Notes: generated by a model from the letters alone, not told the origin. A stretch of 64,000 nucleotides of DNA from Arthrobacter sp. M4 (GCF_020251205.1 NZ_JAIWYX010000006.1:273619-337618); one strand, 5' to 3'. Numbered from the stretch's first letter, positions 1 to 9,693 are shown. Program-made: numbers and translations.

Positions 1-2000
1 TCCGCGATCAGCTGGACCGTGCCATTCGACGTATTCGTGAATGACACTTTCCCATCCACCGATACAGGCACCAGGGCGAAGTTCGGCACTGTCTGGCTGG
101 GGCCGTAGTTGACGTTGGATGTTCCGGGCGGAGTGGTTCCCCCGGCATGTGCCGTGATAAAGCCCGACGACGACGGTTCAGTCACCGTGATGTTCATCGC
201 TACCGCGGACGCGCCCGGCAAGATGCCTCCACGTCCGGCCACCGTGAAGGTAATCGTTTGGCCCGGTCCAACGGGTCCTGTTACGTTGCCGGTGCCGTCC
301 CGGCTGTCGAGAAGCCTTGCGGGGCTGAGGGCCGAAAACGATCCGGATGCAGTCGGGCGTCCGGACAGGTAGTAGCCCGAGACGTCGGCAATAAGGTGCA
401 CGAAGCCACTGGAAGTGTTGGTGAATGACACCGCGGCATAGGGCAGCGTGCCGCCGGTTACCGGCGTGATGGCGAAATTGGCAACGGTTTGGCCAGGGCC
501 GTAATTGACGTTCGACGTTGGCGACGCGGACATGCCTCCGGCCTGGGCGGTGATATATCCTGCCGCGGTGGTCTCGGTTACTGTGATGTTCATCGCGATG
601 GCTGACACACCATTGCTTGGGATCCCGCCGCGTCCGGCGACCATAACAGTGATGGTTTGACCCGGGCCGATCGGCCCTGTCGGTACTCCTGTCCCGATCC
701 GCGAATCGAGTAGTCGGTAGGGAGCCCGGGCAACGAATCCGCCAGCAACACTCACCGAACCGTTGCTGTCGTTGGGTCCTGCATACAGTAGGCGATCCGG
801 CGACCCCGCGCCACGATTGGTGACGGTGCCCGTCGTGGCGGCAGCTGTGAGGGCTGACGCCACCTGCGCTGGGGACCAGGATGGGTGCAGGGCAAGCAAC
901 TGGGCAGCGGCACCAGCAACGTGGGGTGAGGCCATCGACGTTCCGTTGAGCTCGGCTACGGCATTGTCGGCTGTCATCCAGTCGGATGCAATCTTGACGC
1001 CCGGGGCAAACAAGTCCACGCAGGTGCCGAAGTTGGAAAAGGCAGCCCGCCCGTCGAAGCTATCTGTTGCCGCGACGGTCAAAGCATCTGGAACGCGTGC
1101 AGGGGAGAAGGAGCAGGCGTCAGTGTTTTTGTTCCCGGCCGCAACCGTAACTGTCACTCCGTCATTAATTGCGGATTGGATAGCGGTGTCCACTGCGGAA
1201 TCGCCATCGGTTGACAGGCTCAGGTTTGCCACTGCGGGAGTGTTGTTCTGGTGGCGGGCCACTATCCAGTCAAGGGCCGCGATGACATCAGAGGTCCATC
1301 CTCCGCCGTCGCAGTCCAGTACTCGAAGCGGGACCAGCGTGGCCGACTTGGCCACACCGAAGTAGCTGCCGGCAGCTGTGCCTGCCACGTGGGTTCCGTG
1401 GCCATTGCAATCTTCGGTGGCGGGTTTGTCCGCGAAGGCGGTCCACCCGGCGGTCACGCGGCCGCCAAAGTCTAGGTGCGAGGCGCGGATGCCGGTGTCG
1501 ATTATGTAGATGTCCACGCCCGAGCCTGAGGTCTCCGGGGTGAAGGATCCCGATAAGGGTTGCGTGCGCTGGTCGATGCGGTCAAGGTTCCACGGTGCGG
1601 GCGCCTGCGTCGCTTCCAGGGTCACGCGTTGGTCGCGCCGCACGCTCGAAACCCCGTCCGTTCGGGACAATTCCGCCGCTTTCTCCGGCGTGGCCGTCAC
1701 AACGGCGCCCTTGAGCGCGTGCTCAAGGGTTTCCCCGACCCGGACTCCCTTGGTCTTCAGCTCGGAGGCTTTGGCAGCCGCGTTCGTGTCGCCGTCGAAC
1801 GTCACGACATAGCGGTCCTCGCCGGGGCCCGGCTCCGGCGCGGGGACGCCCTCGGCGGAGCGAACAGGCGAATCGGTGCCGGCTACGGAAGGGGAGGGGG
1901 ACGGATTGCCGGAATCCTCCGTCGACCACGCCGGGGCTGTCCCAAAACCTGACAGAACAACGGCGGCCACAAGGACGCCCAAGACCTTCGGAAAACGCAT
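1..2000 (-). CDS. Secreted subtilisin-like serine protease (S8) with C-terminal repeat domains, partial
   Basis: The 3' end lies beyond the left edge. Translating the minus strand from the ATG at 2000 gives a signal peptide (residues 1 to about 27), then an inhibitor_I9-like propeptide (about 60-110). A full S8 catalytic domain follows, with Asp168 in IIDTG, His201 in NGHGTHVAG and Ser355 in NGTSMASP. After it come at least two copies of a roughly 130-residue module that opens with RLLDSR(I/D)GTG and contains GPGQTIT and VAMNITVTE. This module is a repeat of the kind that decorates secreted actinobacterial proteins and probably binds or displays at the cell surface. The role is extracellular protein degradation. 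Substrate and full length cannot be judged because the end is missing. Confidence 0.93.
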   Translation of the reverse strand, partial: MRFPKVLGVLVAAVVLSGFGTAPAWSTEDSGNPSPSPSVAGTDSPVRSAEGVPAPEPGPGEDRYVVTFDGDTNAAAKASELKTKGVRVGETLEHALKGAVVTATPEKAAELSRTDGVSSVRRDQRVTLEATQAPAPWNLDRIDQRTQPLSGSFTPETSGSGVDIYIIDTGIRASHLDFGGRVTAGWTAFADKPATEDCNGHGTHVAGTAAGSYFGVAKSATLVPLRVLDCDGGGWTSDVIAALDWIVARHQNNTPAVANLSLSTDGDSAVDTAIQSAINDGVTVTVAAGNKNTDACSFSPARVPDALTVAATDSFDGRAAFSNFGTCVDLFAPGVKIASDWMTADNAVAELNGTSMASPHVAGAAAQLLALHPSWSPAQVASALTAAATTGTVTNRGAGSPDRLLYAGPNDSNGSVSVAGGFVARAPYRLLDSRIGTGVPTGPIGPGQTITVMVAGRGGIPSNGVSAIAMNITVTETTAAGYITAQAGGMSASPTSNVNYGPGQTVANFAITPVTGGTLPYAAVSFTNTSSGFVHLIADVSGYYLSGRPTASGSFSALSPARLLDSRDGTGNVTGPVGPGQTITFTVAGRGGILPGASAVAMNITVTEPSSSGFITAHAGGTTPPGTSNVNYGPSQTVPNFALVPVSVDGKVSFTNTSNGTVQLIA

Positions 2001-2190
2001 ATGCTCCCCTGCATCGCACTGCCGGCAGTCGCCGAGCCCCAAAGCCGCACAACGCGGGCGGCGGGCCGATTCTACCGGTCAAAGCTGAAGCACGGGAACT
2101 CCCTCAGCGGCGGTTCCCGCCACGACGTCAGACTGGGACACATAGCAGTCACAAAGCTGTCACATTCTTGGGCCATGGCTGCAGCCCTTC
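2001..2190. other. Intergenic region between protease gene and metX
   Basis: This divergent spacer holds the upstream region of the protease gene and the start of the metX control region. I see no coding sequence on either strand and no clear operator. The metX promoter and riboswitch are listed separately. Confidence 0.5.
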
Positions 2191-2198
2191 CGTACACT
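2168..2198 (+). promoter_or_regulatory. Putative metX promoter
   Basis: TTGGGC at 2168-2173 and TACACT at 2193-2198 are separated by 19 bases. Transcription would begin near 2205, exactly where the riboswitch aptamer starts. That fit is the main support, since the hexamers themselves are only fair matches. Confidence 0.4.
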
Positions 2199-2204
2199 TC
2201 ATGG

Positions 2205-2318
2205 AAGGTCATGAGTGCCAGCGACAGCCCCGGCTTGCTGGCCGGCAACCCTCCACCGCGGCGGGGTGCCCCGGGTGAAGACCTGGCCTGTCGTACTGCT
2301 GACGGCGGGCAAGCGCGA
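2205..2318 (+). promoter_or_regulatory. SAM-IV family riboswitch (S-adenosylmethionine)
   Basis: The stretch shows blocks I recognise from the actinobacterial SAM-IV aptamer: GGTCATGAGTGCCAGCG at 2207, then CCCCGGCTTGCTGGCCGG, the conserved GGCAACCCTCC, a GCGGCGGGGTGCC hairpin/pseudoknot strand, and CCGGGTGAAGACCTGG closing against the 5' GGTC. Families of this type bind S-adenosylmethionine and lower expression of methionine biosynthesis genes. It lies directly before metX, with the start codon 17 bases after its end, so control is probably by masking of the ribosome site (AGAGG near 2321). The assignment rests on remembered consensus, not on a covariance search. Confidence 0.85.
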
Positions 2319-2334
2319 TGAAGAGGTCTATGAC

Positions 2335-3504
2335 ATGTCGATTACCGCGGCAGCCGAAACGCCATCGGAAACCACCAACGGGGAAGCCCTGAACAGTGTC
2401 CCGGACGGAACGGGCAGTATCCCTGAAGGAACTCTCCAGTACCTGTCCATCGGCGCCCTGGAACTCGAGGCCGGTGGCTTCCTGCCTGAGGTAACGCTGG
2501 CGTTTGAGACCTGGGGCAAACTCAACGGGGACGCCTCCAATGCCGTTCTCATCCAACACGCCCTGACCGGCAGCACGCACGTCACACGAGGCAGTAGTGA
2601 CGAGGACGGCTGGTGGGAACAGTTGGTTGGGCCCGGCGCCCCCGTGGACACCGGAAAGTACTTCGTGGTGTCCGTCAACATCGTTGGCGGCTGTTACGGC
2701 AGCACCGGCCCCGCATCGCCGGGCCCCGACGGTCGCCCCTGGGGATCGCGTTTCCCCCTGGTGACCCTGCGAGACAGCACTGCCGCGGAAGCCAGGCTGG
2801 CCGATGCCCTGGGCATCGACAGTTGGTACGCAGTGATCGGCGGCTCCATGGGGGGTGCCCGCGCCCTGGAATGGGCAGTCACCTACCCCGAGCGGGTGAA
2901 GCGCTGTGGCGTGGTGTCCGTCGGAGCCTACAGCACTGCTGAGCAGATCGCCTTCGCGCAGGCCCAGACGCTCGCCATCAGGCAGGACCCCAACTTCAGG
3001 GACGGAGACTACTACGACGGTCCCGCACCGGAGGCTGGCCTAGCCCTTGCACGGCGGATTGCACATATCACCTACCGCTCAGCCACCGAGTTCGACGTCC
3101 GCTTTGGCCGGAACGCGCAGGGGACGGAAACGCCGCTGGAAGCCGCGCGCCTGGACCGCCGCGGCCGCTACCAGGTGGAAAGCTACCTCGACCACCAGGG
3201 CACAAAGCTGGTCCGGCGCTTCGACGCGAACAGCTACATCGCCATCACCGAGGCGCTCATGAGCCACGACGTCACCAGGGGGCGGGGCACGCTCAAGGAC
3301 GCGCTCAGCCGCACCACGGCACACTTCTTCATCGCCGCCGTGAGCACTGACCGCCTGTATTTCCCTGCGCAGTCCCGTGAACTCGCTGACGCGCTGCCGG
3401 GCGATGTTCCGGTCTACCTCATCGAGGCACCGATTGGGCACGACGGCTTCCTCACCGAAATCGGCCAGCTCAACGAGCAGTTGCGGCAGGACTTCTTCGG
3501 CTGA
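2335..3504 (+). CDS. metX: Homoserine O-acetyltransferase MetX
   Basis: This cytoplasmic alpha/beta-hydrolase-fold enzyme of 389 residues transfers acetyl from acetyl-CoA to L-homoserine, the first committed step to methionine. The nucleophile elbow GGSMGG places Ser171. The other triad members fit Asp339 (STDRLYFP) and His369 (GHDGFLTE). Family blocks such as GGCYGSTGP and the FAQAQTLAIRQDP region are present. I chose the ATG at 2335, which is preceded by AGAGG, because the frame stays open upstream only through the riboswitch. Expression should be repressed by S-adenosylmethionine through the SAM-IV element. Closely related enzymes may use succinyl-CoA, and substrate choice cannot be read with certainty here. 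Confidence 0.95.
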   Translation: MSITAAAETPSETTNGEALNSVPDGTGSIPEGTLQYLSIGALELEAGGFLPEVTLAFETWGKLNGDASNAVLIQHALTGSTHVTRGSSDEDGWWEQLVGPGAPVDTGKYFVVSVNIVGGCYGSTGPASPGPDGRPWGSRFPLVTLRDSTAAEARLADALGIDSWYAVIGGSMGGARALEWAVTYPERVKRCGVVSVGAYSTAEQIAFAQAQTLAIRQDPNFRDGDYYDGPAPEAGLALARRIAHITYRSATEFDVRFGRNAQGTETPLEAARLDRRGRYQVESYLDHQGTKLVRRFDANSYIAITEALMSHDVTRGRGTLKDALSRTTAHFFIAAVSTDRLYFPAQSRELADALPGDVPVYLIEAPIGHDGFLTEIGQLNEQLRQDFFG

Positions 3505-3505
3505 A

Positions 3506-4039
3506 TCAGCCGTCCATGATCTCCTGGCGTCGCTTCATGTAGTCCTCCAGGGAGATCTTCCCCTGCGTGAACAGATCATCGAGCTCCGCCAACTTGCGTG
3601 CCCGGTAACCTTTGGGCGCGGGTCCCGTATCGCTTGCCGGTTCCGGTGGAGCAGTAGGGCCCGACGGCGGCATGGCGCCCGACGGCGGCATGGCGCCAGG
3701 AGGCTGTTGGGGAACCGGCTGTTGGGCAATAGGGGGCGGGTACGGGCCGGGCGGATAGGAATGGGGAGGGTACGGGCCGGGCGGATAGGAATGGGGAGGG
3801 TACGGGCCGGGCGGCGGAATGATCAGCGGCGGCTCGTGGCGCGGGTCGCCGTAGCCCCGGTCCATGCCAGGGTAGCCCCGGTAGCCTCCGTAGTCCCGGT
3901 CCATGCCAGGGTAGCCACGGTAACCTCCGTAATCCCGGTTCTCATCGATAATCCGGCGATTGCGGGAGCGGTGATACATGCGGATGCCCACCGGAATGAC
4001 CCATGAGAGCACGATGATCCAAAAGAACATGTTGTTCAC
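3506..4039 (-). CDS. Proline/glycine/tyrosine-rich membrane-anchored protein with C-terminal SHOCT-like motif
   Basis: The 177-residue protein has one N-terminal membrane helix (about 4-20) and a basic patch (RNRR). A low-complexity tail is made of near-exact repeats: two copies of a 13-residue RDYGGYRGYPGMD unit, two of a 10-residue PGPYPPHSYP unit and two of GAMPPS. The last 30 residues (KLAELDDLFTQGKISLEDY) match the SHOCT pattern, a short helical-hairpin motif found at the C-terminus of many small membrane proteins. It converges on metX with one base between the stop codons. Function is unknown. The DNA repeats (39, 30 and 18 bp periods) make length variation between strains likely. Confidence 0.8.
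   Translation of the reverse strand: MNNMFFWIIVLSWVIPVGIRMYHRSRNRRIIDENRDYGGYRGYPGMDRDYGGYRGYPGMDRGYGDPRHEPPLIIPPPGPYPPHSYPPGPYPPHSYPPGPYPPPIAQQPVPQQPPGAMPPSGAMPPSGPTAPPEPASDTGPAPKGYRARKLAELDDLFTQGKISLEDYMKRRQEIMDG
3739..3814. repeat. 30-bp tandem repeat inside the SHOCT-protein gene
   Basis: Two identical 30-bp copies (3739-3768, 3769-3798) plus the start of a third encode the PGPYPPHSYP units. A 39-bp repeat at about 3858-3939 encodes the RDYGGYRGYPGMD units. Both periods are multiples of three, so copy-number changes keep the frame. Confidence 0.85.
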
Positions 4040-4087
4040 GGCACAGCACCTCCCGGCTGTTCTTCAAGTTTAAGTCCGGCGCCTGGG

Positions 4088-5233
4088 TCAGGTGGCACCG
4101 CCCGCGCCGGAGATGCGCGCAGCGGGCATCCCCAGGAATTCCCCGTAGTCCCGGACCGCGGCGTCAATGGCCTGCTCAATGGCGTTGTCAACGGGAACTG
4201 TCATCCTGACGTCGACTTCGCAGCCATCCCGGAGGAAGTTATGCCGCCACCATCCGGCCAGTTTCCCGTCCAAGAGCACCACGTGTATGGGCAGTTCCGC
4301 CGTTGGGAAGACCGACGCCATTCCGCCGAGGTAGTGCCGGGTTTCCGAGTAGCCCATGATGTATTCGTCGTAGCACTGGATGAGGTCGATTCGCGGTCCC
4401 GCCCCGCCGTCCCAGTCCACGTCGTCGTCCGCTAGTCGCCCGCCGTCGTCGTACTTTTCCGTGAAGTGGAAGGCGACGCCGTCCACGTTTACCGTTGACA
4501 GCGCCCCGGGGTCCCGGTCCTCCGCAAGGGCGAGCCCGAGCCTCACATCCTTCTGGGTGAGCCCGGACCACGTGGCGCAGTCCTTCACCGTGGCCGGACC
4601 GCGGCTGGAAAAGTATCGCCACGCCAGTTCGGCCAGAGCCAATCCGGGCTCCACGGAAGGCTGTCCCACACGCTCCTCGAAGAGGGCATACGTTTGCTTC
4701 AACGCACCGCCGGGAGAACGCACGGGGATGCCGCTGACCAGCACACCGTTTACTTCGGCGTGCATAATCACGTAGGCGAGTTCGAGCCCCTTGCCGGCGA
4801 AGCCAGCGCTGCGAAGGACGTCCGCCAGTTCCTCGCGCGTTTTGTGGGCGCCCCCGGCAACAGCTTCGCCCACCAACTCGTCCCCGCGGCGGGCGGCCAC
4901 TTCATCGAGCCCCGTCTGCCGGTACATTCCGCGGTTGATTTGGTGCAAGCGGGGAGCGGAGAGCGGCATGAGCCAGCCCAAGTCGTCCCTATGGACAAAA
5001 TGCCAGGTGGGACGAAGGACATGCGTCCGGAGGATGCCTCCGTCCGCCACCGCCGCTTCGACGCCGCCCGCGCTCGCAGCCGTACTGCGCTGCCCGAGGG
5101 TCCAGCGCGCGTAGGCGAACTCCTGCGACTGGACCGCCAGGAGGTCCCTGAGCGCCGCCTGGGGCGTGGCTGCACGGCGCCCGCGCAGCCGCTGACTGCG
5201 GAGCCTGAGGCTGACCAGCGCGGCGGCGTCCAT
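4088..5233 (-). CDS. Winged-helix DNA-binding protein of the AlkZ-like (HTH_42) family
   Basis: The 381-residue protein resembles actinobacterial proteins of the PF06224 family. Its best-known relatives (AlkZ/AlkX of Streptomyces, YcaQ of E. coli) are DNA glycosylases that unhook interstrand crosslinks or excise alkylated bases. The family's catalytic Gln-x-Gln/Asp element fits Gln35-Ser-Gln37 in LLAVQSQEF. The central part contains RTHVLRPTWHFV and a winged-helix-like segment, and the C-terminus has YDEYIMGYSETR. It is cytoplasmic. It sits 7 bases downstream of the SGNH hydrolase gene on the same strand, so the two may share a transcript. DNA repair is an inference from family, since many members are untested. 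Confidence 0.75.
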   Translation of the reverse strand: MDAAALVSLRLRSQRLRGRRAATPQAALRDLLAVQSQEFAYARWTLGQRSTAASAGGVEAAVADGGILRTHVLRPTWHFVHRDDLGWLMPLSAPRLHQINRGMYRQTGLDEVAARRGDELVGEAVAGGAHKTREELADVLRSAGFAGKGLELAYVIMHAEVNGVLVSGIPVRSPGGALKQTYALFEERVGQPSVEPGLALAELAWRYFSSRGPATVKDCATWSGLTQKDVRLGLALAEDRDPGALSTVNVDGVAFHFTEKYDDGGRLADDDVDWDGGAGPRIDLIQCYDEYIMGYSETRHYLGGMASVFPTAELPIHVVLLDGKLAGWWRHNFLRDGCEVDVRMTVPVDNAIEQAIDAAVRDYGEFLGMPAARISGAGGAT

Positions 5234-5240
5234 GCGTTAG

Positions 5241-6086
5241 CTAGCTTTGCGGAATGACGACGCCGGACTCGCGTCCAGTGCCGAAAACTGGTCCCGGCGT
5301 TGGCCGCTTGGGGCTGATTCCGTCCCCCGAGGATTGGTGCCTCAGGCGTCGGATGACCCACGGTACAAAGTACTCGCGGGCCCAGACCAGGTCCTCGGTA
5401 CGCGCCTCCCGCCATGTCCGCGGAGGGAGGGGCTTTGGTGCCAGCGGTTCCAGGGTGTGCGGCACATTCAGCGCCTCCAGCACCATCATGGCTATTGTGT
5501 GGTGCCCCAGCGGAGAGAAGTGCAGGCGGTCCTCGTCCCACATCCTGGGATCGGCCAGTTGTCGCAGGGACCACATGTCCGCAACGATCGCGTCGTGCCG
5601 TGCAGCTACCGTGCGCAGGTTCTCGTTGTAAATCGCCACCTTGCCGCGGATCCTCGCCAGTACCGTGGACACGGTATCCGGCCCGTTGAAAAGAATCACT
5701 GTGGCACCGCCGGCGCCCAGGCGTCCCACAGCGTCGTCCAATTTTTCCGCCAGGGCGTCCGGGTCGCCGCCCGGACGGATGAGGTCGTTGCCGCCGGCGG
5801 AAATAGAGACGAGATCCGGCTTGAGGGCGAGGCATGGCTCCAGCTGCTGGTCGATGATCTGCTGCAGCAGCCTGCCACGGATGGCCAGGTTCGCGTAGGC
5901 GAAATCGTCGTGACCGCGGCTCAGTTCCTCGGCAACCCGGTCTGCCCAGCCACGATGGCCGCCCGGGCTGCTGGGTTCCGGATCTCCAATGCCCTCGGTG
6001 AAGGAGTCACCGATCGCTACGTAGCGGCTCCACGGGTGGGTGGTTGCACCGCTGACCGTCACTGAGTGGGCAATGATGTCGCTCAC
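5241..6086 (-). CDS. SGNH/GDSL-family hydrolase (lipase/esterase type)
   Basis: The 281-residue protein has all four SGNH blocks: GDSF with Ser28, a Gly in ANLAIRGRL, GGND with Asn102, and the DRLH box giving Asp188 and His191. Members of this family hydrolyse esters of lipids or carbohydrates. No signal peptide is evident, so the enzyme is probably cytoplasmic. It is divergent from the esterase gene at 6186, with about 100 bases between the starts. The same type of gene is common in Arthrobacter, but the physiological substrate is not known. Confidence 0.87.
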   Translation of the reverse strand: MSDIIAHSVTVSGATTHPWSRYVAIGDSFTEGIGDPEPSSPGGHRGWADRVAEELSRGHDDFAYANLAIRGRLLQQIIDQQLEPCLALKPDLVSISAGGNDLIRPGGDPDALAEKLDDAVGRLGAGGATVILFNGPDTVSTVLARIRGKVAIYNENLRTVAARHDAIVADMWSLRQLADPRMWDEDRLHFSPLGHHTIAMMVLEALNVPHTLEPLAPKPLPPRTWREARTEDLVWAREYFVPWVIRRLRHQSSGDGISPKRPTPGPVFGTGRESGVVIPQS

Positions 6087-6154
6087 TGTTTTCCTGCCTT
6101 CCGCGTCGAAAGCCCCGCGGTGCTCCCGGTTCGGAAGCCCCTCGGGCGAAGCGT

Positions 6155-6170
6155 GTTACTTGTGGGTAAC
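6155..6170. promoter_or_regulatory. Inverted repeat GTTAC-N6-GTAAC, putative repressor operator
   Basis: GTTACTTGTGGGTAAC is a palindrome with 5-bp arms. It lies just upstream of a -10-like TAAGAAT (6173-6179) for the esterase gene, whose ATG follows at 6186, suggesting a nearly leaderless message and repression by blocking RNA polymerase. The same arms occur at 23282-23297. Confidence 0.5.
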
Positions 6171-6185
6171 TGTAAGAATAGACCC

Positions 6186-6836
6186 ATGACTGACGCCCCG
6201 GAATTCCCCGCCCCCGTTGTCCTCTGGTCCCACGACGAGCAGGAGCGTGCCGGCAGGCCACTGTTGGTCCTCCTCCATGGCTACGGAGCCAACGAACGGG
6301 ACTTGTTCAGCCTGGCAGGGATGCTCCCCGAGGAATTCGCCGTGGCTTCCGTGCGCGCGCCCATGCCAATGGGCCCTGGGTTCACGTGGTTCCCGCTGAC
6401 GCAGTCCATCGATTACTCCCTGGACGCCGTAAAGCACGCCGCCGACTACGTTGACGCCTGGCTCGACTCCGTTCGGGACGGGCATCCCTCTGTGTCGCTT
6501 CTTGGATTCTCGATGGGCATGGCGATGGCCACCACGCTGCTGCGGCGCCGACCGGCGGACTATGCGGCCGTCGTCGGACTTTCAGGGTTTGCCGTCGACG
6601 CCGGTGCGGACCCCACGTTCCGGGACGCGGAGATGGACGGAACCGTGCCCATGTTCTGGGGCCGCGACCAACAGGACCCCGTGATCACACCGGACAAGAT
6701 CGAGTTCACCATGGGCTGGGTCCGCAAGCACGTGAAGCTCACCAAAGTGCTGTACACGGGCATGTGGCACGGCATCAACGAGCAGGAAGTGGGTCACGTC
6801 CGCGAGTTCCTGGCCCACGAGGTGCTCAAGGCCTAG
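6186..6836 (+). CDS. Phospholipase/carboxylesterase-family alpha/beta hydrolase
   Basis: At 216 residues it has the usual size for this small cytoplasmic esterase family. The nucleophile elbow GFSMGMAM gives Ser109. Asp164 (or Asp161) in GRDQQDPV and His195 in GMWHGINE complete a triad, and LLHGYGANERDL (29-40) supplies the oxyanion region. I use the ATG at 6186, since upstream codons cross the promoter and a palindrome. Likely role is hydrolysis of short acyl esters or lysophospholipids, without a defined substrate. The GTTAC-N6-GTAAC site suggests control by a TetR-type lipid or acyl-CoA sensor. Confidence 0.88.
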   Translation: MTDAPEFPAPVVLWSHDEQERAGRPLLVLLHGYGANERDLFSLAGMLPEEFAVASVRAPMPMGPGFTWFPLTQSIDYSLDAVKHAADYVDAWLDSVRDGHPSVSLLGFSMGMAMATTLLRRRPADYAAVVGLSGFAVDAGADPTFRDAEMDGTVPMFWGRDQQDPVITPDKIEFTMGWVRKHVKLTKVLYTGMWHGINEQEVGHVREFLAHEVLKA

Positions 6837-6844
6837 CCGGGCCC

Positions 6845-7069
6845 CTAAGCCGACACCCGGACGGTCCGTCCGTTCACGGTCACGGTGTCTCCGGCGTGGA
6901 GCTGCCGGCCCCGGCGCTCTTCGATATCCCCGTTGACCTTCACCAGGCCGTTCCTGATGAGGTCAGCGGCCTCGACGCCGTCTTCCACCAGGTTGGCGAG
7001 CTTCAGCAGCTGGCCAAGGCGGATCATCTCATCACGGATGGGGATCTCTTCGATTTCCGGGTTGCTCAT
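6845..7069 (-). CDS. S4-domain RNA-binding protein (YbcJ-like)
   Basis: The 74-residue protein is essentially one S4 domain: IRLGQLLKLANLVEDG, then LIRNGLVKVNGDIEERRGR, then the GDTVTVNGR turn. S4 domains bind structured RNA in ribosomal proteins, pseudouridine synthases and ribosome quality-control factors. I chose the ATG at 7069 (MSNPEIEEIP); a longer reading to 7114 adds 15 residues with no family character and overlaps the divergent transporter start. It converges on the esterase gene. The RNA partner is unknown. Confidence 0.82.
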   Translation of the reverse strand: MSNPEIEEIPIRDEMIRLGQLLKLANLVEDGVEAADLIRNGLVKVNGDIEERRGRQLHAGDTVTVNGRTVRVSA

Positions 7070-7092
7070 ACTGCCATCATGCCTGACATAGG

Positions 7093-8139
7093 GTGGATGG
7101 AATGGCCCCATCATCCCCGCGAACCGGACTCCCGCCTGCCGCCGGACTGCTGGTGGCAGTCGTCGCCGGCCTCGCCATCCCGGTTCAGGGCCGTATTAAC
7201 GGCGCCCTTGGAGTCAGGCTCGACGACGGCATAGCGGCCGCTGTGGTGAGCTTCACCACAGGACTGCTCTTGATGATTGTTATAGGGTTTGCACTGCCGA
7301 AAGGCCGGCAGGGGCTGGCCCGCATTCTGCCGGCCCTGAAGAACCGCAGTTTTCCGCCTTTCTATGCCTTGGCTGGAGCCATCGGCGCCTTCTTTGTGTT
7401 TTCGCAGTCGTTTACCGTGGGCATTTTGGGTGTGGCGCTGTTTACCGTCGCGACCGTGACGGGTCAGACGGTTAGCGGCCTGTTGGTGGACAGGACGGGA
7501 TTCGGTCCCGGCGGCAGGCGGTCCATCACCCGCCTCCGGCTCTTGGGCAGCGTCCTGACGATCGCGGCCGTCGCGTGGGCGGTGTCGCCGCGGTTCGCGG
7601 GGGGATCCGCGGGGGCCGCAGGGGCAGCGAGCGACGTCGGCGCAGCGAGCGACGTCCGCGCGCTCCTGGCGCTCGTCATCCTGCCGGTCATCAGTGGTTT
7701 CCTCATGAGCTTCCAGCAGGCCATGAACGGCACCGCTGCAGTTGCCTACGGTACGCCGATGGCCGCCACGCTGGTGAATTTTGTTGCCGGATCATTGGTG
7801 TTGTGGGTTGCCTGGCTGATCAAAGTGGCCGTGGCGGGTGCCGGGCGAGAGCTCCCGGGGGAGTGGTGGTACTACCTGGGCGGCCCCATGGGGTGCGTTT
7901 TTATAGGCCTTGCCGCCCTGCTTGTTCGCAGCCTGGGCGTCCTGGTGACTGGCCTCGGAATGATCGCCGGACAGCTTCTTGGATCACTGGCCCTCGACAT
8001 CGCGGTTCCGGCACCAGGTGCGGTTGTGGCGCCGGAGACAGTCCTCGGAACCATACTTACGCTGGCATCAATCGTTGTGGCCACTCTTCCATGGCCCAAG
8101 GGGGCCTTGGGGCGGAAGAGACGGCCAAAAGGCTTGTAG
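7093..8139 (+). CDS. DMT-superfamily transporter, duplicated YdcZ/DUF606 type
   Basis: The 348-residue hydrophobic protein has about ten membrane helices in two five-helix halves, each like a single DUF606/YdcZ domain ([22 protein letters not shown] in the first half, [24 protein letters not shown] in the second). The N-Q-x-x-N-G type helix starts are typical. Such proteins sit in the cytoplasmic membrane and belong to the drug/metabolite transporter superfamily, with unknown substrates. The start could be GTG 7093 or ATG 7102; the second gives [10 protein letters not shown] run of Ala/Gly and SDVGAASDV repeats marks the link between the halves. Confidence 0.82.
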   Translation: MDGMAPSSPRTGLPPAAGLLVAVVAGLAIPVQGRINGALGVRLDDGIAAAVVSFTTGLLLMIVIGFALPKGRQGLARILPALKNRSFPPFYALAGAIGAFFVFSQSFTVGILGVALFTVATVTGQTVSGLLVDRTGFGPGGRRSITRLRLLGSVLTIAAVAWAVSPRFAGGSAGAAGAASDVGAASDVRALLALVILPVISGFLMSFQQAMNGTAAVAYGTPMAATLVNFVAGSLVLWVAWLIKVAVAGAGRELPGEWWYYLGGPMGCVFIGLAALLVRSLGVLVTGLGMIAGQLLGSLALDIAVPAPGAVVAPETVLGTILTLASIVVATLPWPKGALGRKRRPKGL

Positions 8140-8305
8140 GCTAGGACACGCAACTTTCCTCAGACCTAAACCCCAACCCTTCCCACGCACCCTCCCGTCA
8201 GCCCTCCCCGGACAGCATGCCCGACTTGTGCGGAGGCGTATAGTTCGGGCGGGCCCGGAACCGCGGACCGCACCCAGCGGCCCTGTAGACAACATTGGAG
8301 TACCC

Positions 8306-9691
8306 ATGGCAGCAAAATCCGTCCTCGACCAGATCATTTCCCTCGCCAAGCGGCGCGGCTTTGTGTTCCAGGCCGGTGAAATCTATGGTGGCTCCCGCTC
8401 TGCATGGGACTACGGACCCCTTGGTGCCGAACTGAAGGAAAACATCAAGCGCCAGTGGTGGCAGAGCGTTGTCCGTGGCCGGGACGACGTGGTGGGCCTG
8501 GACTCGTCCGTCATCCTGCCCCGCCAGGTCTGGGAGGCTTCCGGCCACGTCGAGGTTTTCTCCGACCCATTGGTGGAATGCCTCTCCTGCCACAAGCGCT
8601 TCCGCGCCGACCACCTCGAGGAAGAGTACGAGGAGAAGAAGGGCCGCCCCGCGGAGAACGGCCTCAAGGACATCGCCTGCTCCAATTGCGGCACGCGTGG
8701 CGAATGGACGGAACCCCAGGAATTCTCCGGCCTGCTCCGGACCTACCTCGGCCCCGTAGCCAGCGACGAGGGCCTGCACTACCTGCGCCCTGAAACTGCC
8801 CAGGGCATCTTCGTGAACTTCAACAATGTCCTCACCACATCCCGGAAGAAGCCGCCGTTCGGCATCGGCCAGATCGGCAAGTCCTTCCGCAACGAGATCA
8901 CGCCGGGCAACTTCATCTTCCGCACCCGTGAATTCGAGCAAATGGAAATGGAGTTCTTCGTCGAGCCCGGCACGGACGAAGAGTGGCACCAGTACTGGAT
9001 GAACGAGCGCATGGCCTGGTACACCGGCCTGGGCATCAAGCCGGAGAACCTCCGCTTCTACGAGCACCCGCTGGACAAGCTCAGCCACTACTCCAAGGGC
9101 ACCACGGACATCGAATACCGTTTCGGATTCCAGGGCTCCGAATGGGGCGAGCTGGAGGGTATCGCCAACCGCACCGACTTTGACCTGTCTACGCACTCCA
9201 AGCACTCTGGCCATGACCTGAGCTACTTCAACCAGGCCACCAACGAGCGCTACACCCCATACGTGATTGAACCCGCTGCGGGCCTGACGCGTTCCTTCAT
9301 GGCCTTCCTCATCGACGCTTACACCGAAGACGAGGCTCCCAACGCCAAGGGCGGCGTGGACGTCCGCACCGTGCTGAAGCTTGACCCGCGCCTGGCGCCC
9401 ATCAAGGCGGCGGTGCTTCCGCTCAGCCGTAACGAGGACCTCTCGCCGAAGGCCCGGGACCTGGGCGCCCAGCTGCGCCGCACCTGGAACATCGACTTCG
9501 ACGACGCCGGCGCCATCGGCCGCCGCTACCGTCGCCAGGACGAGATCGGCACGCCGTTCTGCATCACCGTCGACTTCGACACGCTGGAAGACCAGGCAGT
9601 GACCATCCGTGAACGCGACACCATGGCCCAGGACCGCGTTTCCCTGGACAAGGTGGAAAGCTACTTGGCCGCACGGCTGATCGGCGCCTAA
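8306..9691 (+). CDS. glyS: Glycyl-tRNA synthetase, dimeric (alpha2) type
   Basis: This class II synthetase of 461 residues charges tRNA-Gly in the cytoplasm. It starts [18 protein letters not shown], contains a CxxC...CxxC pair ([16 protein letters not shown]) and motif 2 ([21 protein letters not shown]). It ends with an anticodon-binding domain ([20 protein letters not shown]). The dimeric form is the one used by actinobacteria, archaea and eukaryotes. The ATG at 8306 follows TTGGAG. A TATAGT box at 8239-8244 could be the -10 element, giving a leader of about 55 bases. The gene is followed after 2 bases by an acetyltransferase gene. Confidence 0.97.
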   Translation: MAAKSVLDQIISLAKRRGFVFQAGEIYGGSRSAWDYGPLGAELKENIKRQWWQSVVRGRDDVVGLDSSVILPRQVWEASGHVEVFSDPLVECLSCHKRFRADHLEEEYEEKKGRPAENGLKDIACSNCGTRGEWTEPQEFSGLLRTYLGPVASDEGLHYLRPETAQGIFVNFNNVLTTSRKKPPFGIGQIGKSFRNEITPGNFIFRTREFEQMEMEFFVEPGTDEEWHQYWMNERMAWYTGLGIKPENLRFYEHPLDKLSHYSKGTTDIEYRFGFQGSEWGELEGIANRTDFDLSTHSKHSGHDLSYFNQATNERYTPYVIEPAAGLTRSFMAFLIDAYTEDEAPNAKGGVDVRTVLKLDPRLAPIKAAVLPLSRNEDLSPKARDLGAQLRRTWNIDFDDAGAIGRRYRRQDEIGTPFCITVDFDTLEDQAVTIRERDTMAQDRVSLDKVESYLAARLIGA

Positions 9692-9693
9692 CC

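Noticed and set aside
2215..2334. Upstream ATG extension of metX
   Set aside because: The extra 40 codons are the riboswitch aptamer; the ATG at 2335 has a ribosome site and starts the normal protein.
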